42,813 bases of DNA from Thiotrichales bacterium (GCA_016936535.1 JAFGXP010000006.1:1-42813), one strand, 5' to 3'. Counted from the first letter of the stretch, positions 27,433-36,770 are shown. A program made the numbers and translations. Notes: generated by a model not told the origin, from the sequence alone.

Positions 27433-27786
27433 ATGAAAAATATGACTTTAAAAGCATTATTCATCTCTGCAGCCTTGGCGGTTTCTGCCAATGCGCAAGC
27501 AGAAGATGTCTATGCACAATGTCTTGCTGACGCGGAAATGTTGATTGCCGCTGCGAAAAAAGAAGGTAGTACTGTGGCCAAAGGCCTTGAGCAGAAAACC
27601 ACCGTTGAGCAATGTTACGCAGAAGTTGACAAAATTGAAGCCAAATATGGCGACAAAACTCGCGCATTGAATCCTTACTCTGTGATGACTTCAGATGATC
27701 GTCTGAAGTGGGCGAAAATCATGGATGCGATTGATGCGAAGAAATTTTCTGGTACACGCTTCCTAATGGCCGCTTACTACCGTTAA
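27433..27786 (+). CDS. Small exported protein of unknown function
   Basis: A 117-residue protein. The first 24 residues (MKNMTLKALFISAALAVSANAQA) form a Sec signal peptide with likely cleavage at AQA-ED. The mature part is about 94 residues, helical and charged, with two cysteines (in YAQCLADAE and VEQCYAEV) that could form a disulfide holding a helical hairpin. No catalytic motif or known domain is visible. It is free-standing: a dyad lies upstream and its own terminator follows. I do not recognise the family. Confidence 0.8.
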   Translation: MKNMTLKALFISAALAVSANAQAEDVYAQCLADAEMLIAAAKKEGSTVAKGLEQKTTVEQCYAEVDKIEAKYGDKTRALNPYSVMTSDDRLKWAKIMDAIDAKKFSGTRFLMAAYYR

Positions 27787-27827
27787 GTTTTAAGTCCGTT
27801 CTTACGGAAAAATACAGTTATTGCGCT

Positions 27828-27857
27828 AAAAGCCGGTCTTCGAACCGGCTTTTTGTT
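27828..27857 (+). terminator. Terminator after the small exported protein gene
   Basis: The 9-bp stem AAAGCCGGT / ACCGGCTTT has a 7-nt loop and is followed by TTTTTG-type Ts (to 27858). Confidence 0.9.
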
Positions 27858-27970
27858 TTAGGCTATGCCGTCTCTTTTTGGGCGGGATCCATTTTTATTT
27901 GGTGAGCCTCGCCGACAAGGACGACACCTTAAACTTCATGGAACTTATGCGGAGGCTCAAGGAAAATACA

Positions 27971-28834
27971 ATGGCAGACTCTCTTTTTACTCGGGTTTTG
28001 GCTTGCTTACAACAAACCGACCTGGATCGAAAATTACGCCAATTTGATCAACTGTTGGTGGAGTGGAGTGAGGGCCGGCTGAGTTTGACGCCTTCATCAG
28101 AAATAGTGCGCATTCCTGAGCCAGGACGCCCGCCAAAGCCAGAGTTGGTTGCACCCAAGCATCTTCCTCGACGCGGTTTAGGGTCACCCGAAGGGCATGC
28201 GGCCTTGATGCATTCCATTGCTCATATTGAGTTCAATGCGGTGAATTTGGCTTTAGATGCAATCTATCGTTTTCAGCAGATGCCGCACCGCTACTATCAC
28301 GATTGGTTAGGCGTTGCGGCTGAGGAGTCCTATCATTTCCAAATGGTGCGCGAGCATCTTGCTCATTTGGGTTATGAATATGGCGATTTTCCGGCGCATG
28401 ACGGTTTATGGATGACAACCTTTGAAACCGATCATGATCCCTTGATTAGGATGGCCTTGGTACCCAGAACCCTCGAAGCGCGGGGGCTGGATGTCACCCC
28501 GGCGATGATTCAAAAATTGCGTGCTTTGGGCGACAAGCGAGGGGTGGAAATTTTAAAGGTTTTGTTGCGGGATGAAATTGGTCATGTTGAGGTCGGCAGC
28601 CGTTGGTTCCGTGCGCTTTGTGTTGAACGAGGACTGAATCCCTTTGAAACCTTCCAGAAGATTCTTGCGGATTATTTTCATGGTGATTTACGGGGTCCTT
28701 TTAATTATGAGGCTCGACGTCAAGCCGGCTTCTGTGAGCAGGAGATTGCATGGTTAGCTGAGCAGGATGGGGCGGTTCACGTATCTGTTGCCGACGATGG
28801 TGATAAAGGGAGCAAAAATGCGTCTCGGCATTGA
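27971..28834 (+). CDS. DUF455 family ferritin-like protein
   Basis: A 287-residue, mostly helical protein of the DUF455 ferritin-like family, function unknown. The family blocks are clear: PEPGRPPKPELVAPKHLPRRGLGSPEG, IAHIEFNAVNLALDAIYRF, AAEESYHFQMVREHL, GDFPAHDGLW, ALVPRTLEARGLDVTPAMI and LRDEIGHVEVGSRWF. The E, EExxH, E and ExxH residues are spaced as in carboxylate-bridged diiron proteins. I chose the ATG at 27971 with AAGGAAA upstream. Earlier in-frame ATGs (27878, 27938) lack ribosome-binding sites. Its 3' end overlaps the kinase gene by 17 bp, so the two are translationally coupled. Confidence 0.88.
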   Translation: MADSLFTRVLACLQQTDLDRKLRQFDQLLVEWSEGRLSLTPSSEIVRIPEPGRPPKPELVAPKHLPRRGLGSPEGHAALMHSIAHIEFNAVNLALDAIYRFQQMPHRYYHDWLGVAAEESYHFQMVREHLAHLGYEYGDFPAHDGLWMTTFETDHDPLIRMALVPRTLEARGLDVTPAMIQKLRALGDKRGVEILKVLLRDEIGHVEVGSRWFRALCVERGLNPFETFQKILADYFHGDLRGPFNYEARRQAGFCEQEIAWLAEQDGAVHVSVADDGDKGSKNASRH

Positions 28835-29717
28835 TCTAGGGGGGAGCAAAATTGAAATCATTGCGTTGGATGAACAAGGACAAGAACAGTTTCGTCAGAG
28901 AACCGCAACGCCTAAAGGCGACTATGCGGCAACGTTGGATGCGATCAGTGGCCTCGTTGATGACTGTGAGCAAGCGCTCGGGGTAAAGGGCAGTCTGGGA
29001 ATCGGTATTCCCGGCGCACAGTCGATGCGCAGCGGCTTGATCAAAAACGCCAATTCAACTTGGCTGATTGGGCAAGACCTTCAAGGCGATTTGCAAAATC
29101 GTTTGGCGCGTTCTGTTCGTCTAGCCAATGATGCCAACTGTTTTGCATTGTCCGAAGCGATGGATGGCAGCGCGCAGGGCGCCAAGGTGGTGTTTGGGGT
29201 GATTATCGGTACTGGCTGCGGCGGTGGCTTGGTGGTAAATGGCCTAGTGGTTCAAGGGCGTAATGCCATTGCCGGTGAATGGGGGCATAATCCTTTGCCT
29301 TGGTACACCGATGAAGACAAGCGTTTATCCTGTTACTGTGGTCAGATTGGTTGTTTAGAAACGTTTGTCTCTGGCAGCGGTTTAGAGCGCCATTATCAAC
29401 AGCGTCACGGCGAGAATTTAAGCGCGCAACAACTGGCAATATTGGCTGAGCAGGGAGAGCCCCGCGCCGAAAATTTGATGAATGACTATGTGGTTTGGCT
29501 GGCAAAGGGGTTAGCCTCGGTGATTAATTTGCTTGATCCTGAGGTGATTGTCTTAGGCGGCGGCTTATCTAATGTAGCGCATCTGTATCAAGCCGTACCG
29601 GCGATTTGGGATCAATGGATTTTCAGTAATGAGCCCACCCTAACCCGTTTAGTGCCCCCAATGCATGGCGATTCTAGCGGTGTACGCGGCGCGGCCTGGC
29701 TTAACGATTTAACTTAG
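28818..29717 (+). CDS. mak: ROK-family fructokinase / sugar kinase (Mak-like)
   Basis: Phosphorylates a hexose, most likely fructose, with ATP. The 299-residue protein starts MRLGIDLGGSKIEIIALDEQG. It has NANSTWLIGQ, RLANDANCFALSEA with the catalytic Asp, FGVIIGTGCGGGL, GEWGHNPLPWY, the ROK zinc motif CYCGQIGCLETF, and the ending HGDSSGVRGAAWL. These match E. coli Mak almost block for block. The ATG at 28818 has GGGAG upstream. Substrate specificity in ROK kinases is hard to tell from sequence, so fructose is an inference. Its start lies inside the end of the DUF455 gene, an unusual partner. Confidence 0.88.
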   Translation: MRLGIDLGGSKIEIIALDEQGQEQFRQRTATPKGDYAATLDAISGLVDDCEQALGVKGSLGIGIPGAQSMRSGLIKNANSTWLIGQDLQGDLQNRLARSVRLANDANCFALSEAMDGSAQGAKVVFGVIIGTGCGGGLVVNGLVVQGRNAIAGEWGHNPLPWYTDEDKRLSCYCGQIGCLETFVSGSGLERHYQQRHGENLSAQQLAILAEQGEPRAENLMNDYVVWLAKGLASVINLLDPEVIVLGGGLSNVAHLYQAVPAIWDQWIFSNEPTLTRLVPPMHGDSSGVRGAAWLNDLT

Positions 29718-29737
29718 AAGATGAGAAGAGGTATGTC

Positions 29738-30082
29738 ATGAATGTGATTGAAACGGCAGATGCTTTAGCGCAAGCCAAGCAGCAACACGAGGCCTTATTG
29801 CTTCTGTTTGGTGGCAGTGAGTGTCATGTTTGCTCGGTGATTAAGCCGCAGCTGATTGAAAAAGTGGGTCTGCGCTACCCCAAAATGCAACTGGCTTATA
29901 TTGATTGCCACCGTTGCACCGAAGTCTGTGCACAGCAGCAGATTTTTTCGTTACCGGTGGTGCAGGTTTATTTTACCGGCCAGAAATTTATTGAAGTAGG
30001 ACGCAGTTTTAGTCTGCAGAAATTGCTTGACGATATGGATCGTCCCTATCAAATGTTATTTGAAACCGAAGGTGAGGATTAG
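29738..30082 (+). CDS. Thioredoxin-fold protein
   Basis: A 114-residue cytoplasmic protein without a signal peptide. The CHVC motif (in GGSECHVCSVIKP, around residues 30-33) takes the place of the thioredoxin CGPC, and SLPVVQVYF carries the cis-proline. A second cysteine cluster, DCHRCTEVC, follows at about residues 56-64 and is not standard for thioredoxin, so it may bind metal or make a second redox pair. It is 20 bp after mak, which suggests one operon DUF455-mak-thioredoxin-like. The partner is unknown. Confidence 0.8.
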   Translation: MNVIETADALAQAKQQHEALLLLFGGSECHVCSVIKPQLIEKVGLRYPKMQLAYIDCHRCTEVCAQQQIFSLPVVQVYFTGQKFIEVGRSFSLQKLLDDMDRPYQMLFETEGED

Positions 30083-30098
30083 TCTGTTTGTAAAATGC

Positions 30099-30959
30099 CT
30101 ATCGTTTGCCATCCCCGCCGGCTTTGCGTAGCAAGCGATCGAGCCAACGGCTTGGTAGTAGCCGTTTGAGCAGGGCAAAGATTTTCGTTGGCACCGTGAC
30201 ACGGTAACGAATTCTCGCACGTTTGGCCTGAAGACCATGTAACAGTGCTTGATAAACCGCTTCTGGGCCAAGTGTGAAGGGCGCGCTGGGACCAACCGTT
30301 TCTAAACGATTGGTCATGGCTTGATACTGGGCTTTATGGGCACTGTGCATAGGATCAATCCAGTGTTGAAACTGAGCAAAAGCATTTTTGCGAAAATCCG
30401 AAAGAATCGGCCCTGGTTCAATCAGACTGATTTGAATTGCATCATCAGCTACTTCTAAACGGAGGGTATCGGCAAAGCCTTCCAGCGCATATTTACTGGC
30501 GTTGTAAGCCCCTCGGTAAGGCATGGCCGCAAATCCTAAAATCGAACTATTATAAAAAATACGTCCTCGGCCTTGTTGGCGCATGATGGGAATCACACAA
30601 TTCGTGAGCTCTTGTGTGCCAAACACATTTGTTTCAAATTGATAACGCATGGCTTCGCGGCTTAAATCTTCCACTGCTCCCGGTAAACCAAATGCCCCAT
30701 TGTTAAACAGGGCATCGAGTTTGCCACCACTGAGTTGCAACACCTGCTCTAAACCCGAACGAATCGAATCGGTAGAGGCCAAGTCGATTTGCACGGCCTG
30801 TAATCCCTCGGCTTGCAGGCGATGAACGTCGTCGAGATTGCGGGCTGAGGCGATTACCTGATAGCCTGCGCGCTGTAATTGATGGGCACAATAGTAGCCA
30901 ATACCGCTGGAACAGCCCGTGATCAGAATGGAACTGGGTGGGAGAAGTCGAGAAGTCAT
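30099..30959 (-). CDS. Short-chain dehydrogenase/reductase
   Basis: NAD(P)-dependent oxidoreductase of the classical SDR family, 286 residues. TGCSSGIG near the N-terminus is the cofactor loop, NNGAFG takes the place of NNAG, and YNASKYALEG holds the catalytic Tyr and Lys, with SSI as the Ser motif. The C-terminal tail (about 190-286) is basic and may touch the membrane. Substrate unknown. It converges with the thioredoxin-like gene with only 16 bp between the stops. Confidence 0.88.
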   Translation of the reverse strand: MTSRLLPPSSILITGCSSGIGYYCAHQLQRAGYQVIASARNLDDVHRLQAEGLQAVQIDLASTDSIRSGLEQVLQLSGGKLDALFNNGAFGLPGAVEDLSREAMRYQFETNVFGTQELTNCVIPIMRQQGRGRIFYNSSILGFAAMPYRGAYNASKYALEGFADTLRLEVADDAIQISLIEPGPILSDFRKNAFAQFQHWIDPMHSAHKAQYQAMTNRLETVGPSAPFTLGPEAVYQALLHGLQAKRARIRYRVTVPTKIFALLKRLLPSRWLDRLLRKAGGDGKR

Positions 30960-31002
30960 AGTCGCTCAGAGTGGGTAAGGTTCAGGATAGGAAGTGCGTT
31001 CG

Positions 31003-31054
31003 AGGTAAAAAAGGGACGCGGTCAAGGCCAGAGAACAGCCTCTGCTTGGCCGCG
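31003..31054 (-). terminator. trxA terminator
   Basis: A strong stem: CGCGGTCAAG and CAGAG pair with CTCTG and CTTGGCCGCG (31017-31054), with a 2-nt bulge. On the minus strand it is followed by TCCCTTTTTT. It lies just after the end of trxA. Confidence 0.8.
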
Positions 31055-31061
31055 CAGTCAG

Positions 31062-31430
31062 TTATTGCTGCTGTTGAGCGGCAGCCACATCCTTATGAAC
31101 TTGGACCATGTCCAAAGCTCGAAGCTGCTTAATCCCTTCTTCAAGCGCATTGGCTGGAATGGCTCCCGGATTTGAAAAGACCACTACTTTTTCGCGCATA
31201 AACACCAAGGTAGGAATTGAGCGCACCTGAAACATCGCAGCCAATTGTTCTTCTTCTTCAACATTGACTTTGCAGAAGCGAATATCGGGATGTTGCGCAG
31301 CCACTTCAGAAAAAATAGGGGCAAATTGTTTGCACGGACCGCACCATTCTGCCCAGAAATCAAAAATAACAATGTCATTCTGGCTGATGGTGTCTTCAAA
31401 TTGTGCAGCTTGTAAATCGATTACGGCCAT
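31062..31430 (-). CDS. trxA: Thioredoxin
   Basis: Protein-disulfide reductase. The 122-residue protein has the canonical WAEWCGPCKQF active site, an IPTLVFM cis-proline segment and a slightly longer C-terminal tail ending in AAAQQQQ. I chose the ATG at 31430 (AAGGA about 9 bases upstream). An ATG 9 bp further out (31439) sits on top of the ribosome-binding site. It is a stand-alone thioredoxin gene with its own terminator. Confidence 0.93.
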   Translation of the reverse strand: MAVIDLQAAQFEDTISQNDIVIFDFWAEWCGPCKQFAPIFSEVAAQHPDIRFCKVNVEEEEQLAAMFQVRSIPTLVFMREKVVVFSNPGAIPANALEEGIKQLRALDMVQVHKDVAAAQQQQ

Positions 31431-31450
31431 AAGGGTCATCCTTTCTTGTC

Positions 31451-31488
31451 AAAAAAACAGCCCCATTGTAACAACATGAACAGGGCTG
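31451..31488 (-). terminator. fumC terminator
   Basis: The stem CAGCCC / GGGCTG (31458-31463 and 31483-31488) has a 19-nt loop and is followed on the minus strand by seven Ts. It lies 32 bp beyond the fumC stop codon. Confidence 0.8.
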
Positions 31489-31520
31489 CGCGTGCTGAAA
31501 TTGCAGGATTTTACTGGCGT

Positions 31521-32921
31521 CTAGCCCAGGCTTGGGTTGCCACCTTGTGTGAGAAGGGCGGGATTAAGATGGCGTTTTAAGGTCTCTCGATCTAAATCGG
31601 TCATCTCCAACGCTACTTCTAATACGGGACGGTTTGAGGCATAAGCTTCTTTTGCGATTGCGGCTCCTTTTTCGTAACCCACAACCGTATTTAAGGCCGT
31701 GACCAGAATGGGGTTGATCTCCAAAGCTTGAAGAATTGCTTGGTGATTCACGCGAAAGCCTTTGATTGCCAAATCCGCCAGCTGTGTGCTGGCACTGGCC
31801 GCAATCTGCAAACTTTGCAGTAGATTCAATGCAATCATCGGCAGCATCACATTCAATTGGAAATTTCCGGATTGCGCGCCAATGGTAATGGCAGTGTGAT
31901 TGCCGATAATTTGAGCGGCAACCATGGTCACCGCTTCTGGAATAACGGGATTGACCTTACCGGGCATGATTGAACTACCAGGCTGCAAAGCAGGCAGTTG
32001 GATTTCGGCTAAGCCGGCCAGTGGACCAGAATTCATCCAGCGCAAATCATTGGCAATTTTCATTAAGCTGGCCGCCAAAACATTTAACTGGCCGCTTAGT
32101 TCTAAAGCGGTATCTTGTGAGCTCAGACCAATAAATAAATTCGGCATGGGTTCAAAATGCAGCGCGGTAATGGTGGCTAAATTGGCGCACACCAAGGGTC
32201 CAAATTGCGGATCGGCATTGACCCCTGTTCCCACCGCTGTCCCACCTTGAGGCAAGCGTTGAATGCGTTTTTGCGTCTCTTGAAGACGTTCAATATTATC
32301 TGCAATTTGCGCCCGCCAAGCGCCCAGTTCCTGACTAAGACGAATGGGCATCGCATCCATTAGATGGGTACGGCCAGTTTTGACTACATCGGTAAGCTCT
32401 TGCTCTCGCTCTTGCAGCGTGTCGCAAAGGTGACGCAAGGCGGGAAGCAAGGACTCTTCCAGTGCAATGGCGGCCGCGACGTGAATGGCGGTGGGAATCA
32501 CATCGTTTGAACTCTGGCTCATGTTTAAATCATCGTTTGGATGAACGAGCGTTCCAGTGAGTTGGTGTGCGAGGGTTGCCAAGACTTCATTGGCATTCAT
32601 ATTGGTACTGGTACCGGAGCCTGTTTGAAACACGTCAATTGGAAACTGGTCATAGTGCGCTCCCTGAATAATCGTATTGGCAGCAGTTTGAATGGCTTCG
32701 GCTTTTGCATCGCTTAAAAGCCCCAACTCTTTATTGGCTTCGGCACAGGCAAATTTTACGTAGCAAAGCGCCTTAATGAAACTGTGTGGCATGGGAATGC
32801 CGCTGATGGGAAAGTTATGGATGGCTCTTTGGGTTTGTGCACCATATAAAGCGTTGTGCGGGACTTCTAAGGTCCCCATACTGTCTTGCACTTGGCGGGT
32901 TTTTGGATTGGTTGTGTTCAT
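31521..32921 (-). CDS. fumC: Class II fumarate hydratase (fumarase C)
   Basis: Hydrates fumarate to malate in the citric acid cycle; iron-independent. Superfamily blocks: QTGSGTSTNMNANEV, NMSQSSNDVIPTAIH, KTGRTHLMDAMPIRLSQE and the signature GSSIMPGKVNP. The sequence from ATG 32921 has 466 residues; an ATG 9 bp upstream (32930) is equally open and the ribosome-binding site decides weakly for the inner one (GGAAG). The wording of the motifs is nearer to the actinobacterial/variant FumC type than to E. coli FumC, but aspartase and argininosuccinate lyase are less likely. It is followed by trxA with a terminator between. Confidence 0.88.
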   Translation of the reverse strand: MNTTNPKTRQVQDSMGTLEVPHNALYGAQTQRAIHNFPISGIPMPHSFIKALCYVKFACAEANKELGLLSDAKAEAIQTAANTIIQGAHYDQFPIDVFQTGSGTSTNMNANEVLATLAHQLTGTLVHPNDDLNMSQSSNDVIPTAIHVAAAIALEESLLPALRHLCDTLQEREQELTDVVKTGRTHLMDAMPIRLSQELGAWRAQIADNIERLQETQKRIQRLPQGGTAVGTGVNADPQFGPLVCANLATITALHFEPMPNLFIGLSSQDTALELSGQLNVLAASLMKIANDLRWMNSGPLAGLAEIQLPALQPGSSIMPGKVNPVIPEAVTMVAAQIIGNHTAITIGAQSGNFQLNVMLPMIALNLLQSLQIAASASTQLADLAIKGFRVNHQAILQALEINPILVTALNTVVGYEKGAAIAKEAYASNRPVLEVALEMTDLDRETLKRHLNPALLTQGGNPSLG

Positions 32922-33145
32922 CTCTTCCATCTTTTTACGACTGGGGCCAGGGACAGTAACGAGGTATTGACCTGACAGGGTTAAAATAATCTGGATATTT
33001 TACGCACAACCTCAACAAAAGTTAAATTTAGGCGCACGGAAATGCTGTCAAGTGAAAACAGATGAAAAAGCCTTGAGGATTTGGTGAGTCTCAGGAATAA
33101 TGCAAGCAAAATTTCTATTCGCTTTGTGTTTACCGTCGCGACAAC

Positions 33146-33159
33146 GCTTTGTACAAAGC
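33146..33159. promoter_or_regulatory. 14-bp perfect palindrome before the response-regulator gene
   Basis: GCTTTGTACAAAGC lies 27 bp before the ATG at 33187, within or next to the likely promoter. It has the size and symmetry of an operator bound by a dimer, perhaps the regulator itself. No second copy was seen in the window. Confidence 0.45.
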
Positions 33160-33186
33160 CTAACCTAATACCAAAGAGAAACTAAG

Positions 33187-33834
33187 ATGTCCGAAAAAAT
33201 TCGTATTCTCCTTGCCGAAGACCATTCATTGGTTCGTGCAGGTTTTAAATCGATTCTCGAATCCAATGAGGACTTTGCTGTAGTCGGTGAGGCGCAAGAC
33301 GGCTTAGAGTGTTTGGAACTGGTTCGGACGCTACAACCGAAAGTGCTGCTATTGGACCTTTCGATGCCCAAACTCAGTGGCATGAATGTGATTGATCATT
33401 TAAAAAAACGCTATCCAGAGACCAAAATTCTGGTGCTTACGGCAGCGGAAAGCTTGAGCGTTTGGCGAGATGTGTTAGATTTAGGGGTCTCGGGCCTCGC
33501 AATGAAATCCATCTCGCCTAAAGAGTTGGCCACTGGGATTCGCACAGTCGTCAGCGGTAGCGCTTTTATTCACTCTGAAATTCAGCCAACCTTAGAAGCG
33601 GCAGAAGGGCTCAAGAACCGTCGTCTTTCGGTACGCGAAAAACAGGTTGTAAAACTGGTTGCCGAAGGCCATAAAACCAAGGACATTGCCGATATTTTAG
33701 AAATTTCTGACCGTACTGTTTCAAAACATCGCGAAAACTTAATGGCCAAGCTTGGCATGGAATCCACTGCTGAGTTGACGAAATACGCCAATGAATCCGG
33801 ACTGACCCGCGTTGGTTTGAAAGAGATTGAATAG
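33187..33834 (+). CDS. NarL/FixJ-type response regulator (orphan)
   Basis: A 215-residue two-component transcription regulator. The receiver domain has the acidic pair ED (residues 11-12), the phospho-acceptor Asp in LLLDLSMP and the conserved Thr (LVLTAAES) and Lys (AMKSISP). The output is a LuxR-type HTH: LSVREKQVVKLVAEGHKTKDIADILEISDRTVSKHRENLMAKLG. No sensor kinase is adjacent; fumC is divergent and prfB follows. The partner kinase and target genes are unknown. The ribosome-binding site is poor. Confidence 0.92.
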   Translation: MSEKIRILLAEDHSLVRAGFKSILESNEDFAVVGEAQDGLECLELVRTLQPKVLLLDLSMPKLSGMNVIDHLKKRYPETKILVLTAAESLSVWRDVLDLGVSGLAMKSISPKELATGIRTVVSGSAFIHSEIQPTLEAAEGLKNRRLSVREKQVVKLVAEGHKTKDIADILEISDRTVSKHRENLMAKLGMESTAELTKYANESGLTRVGLKEIE

Positions 33835-33860
33835 CGCAGATTCCCTTGCCAGTTTAAGTC

Positions 33861-33890
33861 AAACGCCCGCTTAAGGGCGTTTGTTGTTTT
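33861..33890 (+). terminator. Terminator after the response-regulator gene
   Basis: The 8-bp stem AAACGCCC / GGGCGTTT has a 6-nt loop and is followed by TTGTTTTT-type Ts. Confidence 0.85.
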
Positions 33891-34011
33891 TGGCGTTGCC
33901 ATTTGTCTGCCTACAGAGGCGTCTGGTTGTCGTTGACAAAAGCTGGTATTATTCCGCCAATTTTTTTGATATTTGACGTGGATGATGGCTGCGTCTGAAT
34001 AGGAATCGAAC

Positions 34012-35107
34012 ATGGAACTAAACCCAATTTATAACCGCCTGCAAGATTACCAAGCCCGTACTTCGGTGCTTAGGGGGTATCTTTGACATAGACGCCAAGA
34101 GTGAGCGTCTGGAAGAAGTCAGTCGAGAGTTAGAAGACCCCTCGATTTGGAATAATCCAGAGAGCGCACAAAGCTTAGGCAAAGAGAAAGCTCAGCTTGA
34201 CCATCTGGTCGGAACAATTCGCGAGTTGGAAGAAGGTTGCACCAACGCTTTAGAGCTCTTGGAGTTGGCCGAAATGGAAGTCGATCAAGAAATGGTTGAT
34301 GAGGTGGTCAATGAATGCGATCGGCTTGGTCAACTGATTGATCAGCTTGAATTTCAGCGGATGTTCAGTGGTGAAATGGATGCGAATAACGCCTATCTTG
34401 AAATTCAGTCGGGTTCCGGTGGTACTGAGGCGCAGGATTGGGCGAACATTTTGCTGCGGATGTATTTGCGTTGGGCCGATAGCCATGGTTTTAAAGCCGA
34501 GATTGTGGAAATTACCGATGGGGATGTGGCAGGCATCAAAGGCGCCACCGTCCATGTTCAAGGCGATTATGCGTATGGCTGGCTGAGAACCGAAACCGGG
34601 GTGCATCGTCTGGTACGCAAATCGCCTTTTGACTCCTCCAATCGTCGTCACACTTCGTTTGCATCGGTCTTTATTTCGCCAGAAATTGACGACAGTTTTG
34701 AAATTGAAATCAATCCTGCTGATCTGCGTATTGATGTGTATCGCGCGTCTGGTGCAGGCGGGCAGCACGTAAACCGTACCGAATCGGCTGTACGAATTAC
34801 GCATTTACCGACCAATACCGTTACCCAATGTCAGAATGGGCGTTCTCAGCATCAGAACAAGGCTGAAGCGATGAAACAGCTTCGAGCCAAACTTTATGAG
34901 CTGGAAATGCAGAGTCGGAATGCCGAAAAACAAGCGTTGGAAGATTCCAAATCGGACATTGGCTGGGGCAGCCAGATTCGCTCCTATGTCCTCGATTCGG
35001 GTCGAATTAAAGATTTACGGACTGGTGTTGAAACCGGAAACACCACTGCGGTATTGGATGGGGCCTTGGATCAATTTATTGAAGCGAGCCTGAAAGCCGG
35101 TATTTGA
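34012..35107 (+). CDS. prfB: Peptide chain release factor 2, with programmed +1 frameshift
   Basis: Releases peptides at UGA and UAA. Translation starts at ATG 34012 (AGGAA upstream) and runs 24 codons to CTT followed by in-frame TGA at 34084-34086. Ribosomes slip +1 there and continue in the frame starting GAC at 34085. The slip site has the standard parts: an internal Shine-Dalgarno-like AGGGGG, then TAT CTT TGA C. The full product is 364 residues (E. coli 365). The SPF anticodon motif is in KSPFDSS and the catalytic GGQ in GAGGQHVN. This is autoregulation by RF2 level: less RF2 means more frameshifting. lysS follows 148 bp later, as in E. coli. Confidence 0.97.
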
Positions 35108-35255
35108 ACAATCCAATGGCCGTGCCTGCTGGGTCTTTTTTCCTCGGTCTCTAGCGATTTCAAGGCAAAAGTCTTAGAATAATTAACCATTTTTTTCTTG
35201 TGCAGACGGCCATTTTAGGCGGTCTGCAACCATCTTAAGTTGAGTGAGTGAACCC

Positions 35256-36770
35256 ATGTCTGAAAACCAAACCCCCGCGCCAGAAGGGCTGGATGAAAAC
35301 AAAATTATTGCCGAAAGACGTGCCAAGTTAACGGCCTTGCGCGAAGCCGGCCATGTTTATCCAAACCATTTTCGCCGCGAACATGATGCCGCGGATTTGG
35401 CGGCTCGTTATGGTGAGATGGAAAAAGAAACACTCGCTGCCATGGAACCGGTAAAAGTAAAAGTGGCAGGACGCATGATGTTGCGTCGAATCATGGGCAA
35501 AGCCAGTTTTGCCACCCTGCAAGATCATTCTGGTCGTATTCAGGTTTATGTCACGCGCGATGATTTGCCGGAAGGTTTTTACAACGATCAATTCAAAAAA
35601 TGGGATTTGGGTGACATTGTTGGCGCCGAAGGTACCTTATTTAAAACCAATACCGGTGAGCTTTCGGTGCATGTCACCCACCTTGAACTGATTACCAAAT
35701 CCATTCGTCCGCTACCGGATAAGTTTCATGGTTTACAAGATCAGGAAGTCCGTTACCGTCAACGTTATATTGACTTGATTGTGAATCCGGAAAGTCGCGA
35801 AACCTTTATGCTACGCTCCAAAATTGTTCAGCACGTACGGAATTTCTTGCTCAGCAAGAATTTTATGGAAGTTGAAACCCCGATGATGCACGTGATTCCA
35901 GGCGGCGCTTCTGCAAAGCCATTTGCCACGCATCATAATGCACTGGATATGCCACTGTACCTGCGCATTGCCCCAGAGCTGTATCTAAAACGCTTGGTGG
36001 TTGGCGGCTTTGAGCGGGTGTTTGAAATCAACCGCTCCTTCCGTAACGAAGGTTTGTCAACACGTCACAACCCAGAATTTACCATGGTTGAATTCTATGC
36101 TGCCTATACCGACTATCATCAGTTGATGGATTACACCGAAGAGCTGCTGCGCGAATTGGCGTTAATGACGGTCGGTTCGACCACGGTTCCTTACCAAGGG
36201 CAAAGTTTTGATTTTGGTAAGCCTTTTGCGCGTCTGTCAATGAAAGATGCCATTCTTGAGTATAACCCCGGCATTCGTCGCGAACAGTTGGACGATTTTG
36301 AAGCCGCCAAAGCGTTGGCGCAATCTATGCACATCAAAGTTGCAGACGGCTGTGGTTTAGGAAAAATTATTACCGAAATCTTTGAAGAGACCGTTGAACA
36401 TCGTTTGCTCGACCCAACTTTTATTATCGAATACCCCGCTGAAGTTTCGCCTTTGGCGCGTCGCAATGATCAAGACCCATTTATTACCGATCGCTTTGAG
36501 TTGTTTATTGGCGGTCGTGAACTGGCTAACGGATTTAATGAGCTTAACGACGCTGAAGATCAAGCGGAGCGTTTCAAAGCTCAGGTCGCGGCCAAGGATG
36601 CCGGTGATGATGAGGCCATGCATTACGATGATGACTACATTACTGCTTTAGAACATGGCATGCCACCAACGGCAGGAGAGGGGATTGGTATTGACCGCTT
36701 GGTAATGCTTTTCACGAACTCAGCCTCAATTCGCGATGTTCTTTTGTTTCCGCACATGCGTCAAATGTAG
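35256..36770 (+). CDS. lysS: Lysyl-tRNA synthetase (class II)
   Basis: Charges tRNA-Lys. From ATG 35256 it has 504 residues. An N-terminal OB fold ([33 protein letters not shown]) is followed by the class II catalytic core: motif 1 ([18 protein letters not shown]), motif 2 ([26 protein letters not shown]) and motif 3 ([13 protein letters not shown]). A GTG 12 bp upstream is possible but ATG fits the family (MSE...). It is downstream of prfB as in E. coli. Confidence 0.97.
   Translation: MSENQTPAPEGLDENKIIAERRAKLTALREAGHVYPNHFRREHDAADLAARYGEMEKETLAAMEPVKVKVAGRMMLRRIMGKASFATLQDHSGRIQVYVTRDDLPEGFYNDQFKKWDLGDIVGAEGTLFKTNTGELSVHVTHLELITKSIRPLPDKFHGLQDQEVRYRQRYIDLIVNPESRETFMLRSKIVQHVRNFLLSKNFMEVETPMMHVIPGGASAKPFATHHNALDMPLYLRIAPELYLKRLVVGGFERVFEINRSFRNEGLSTRHNPEFTMVEFYAAYTDYHQLMDYTEELLRELALMTVGSTTVPYQGQSFDFGKPFARLSMKDAILEYNPGIRREQLDDFEAAKALAQSMHIKVADGCGLGKIITEIFEETVEHRLLDPTFIIEYPAEVSPLARRNDQDPFITDRFELFIGGRELANGFNELNDAEDQAERFKAQVAAKDAGDDEAMHYDDDYITALEHGMPPTAGEGIGIDRLVMLFTNSASIRDVLLFPHMRQM

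Noticed and set aside
34226-35107. RF2 as an N-terminally truncated gene
   Set aside because: The missing part is upstream in another frame and is joined by the standard +1 frameshift at 34084.
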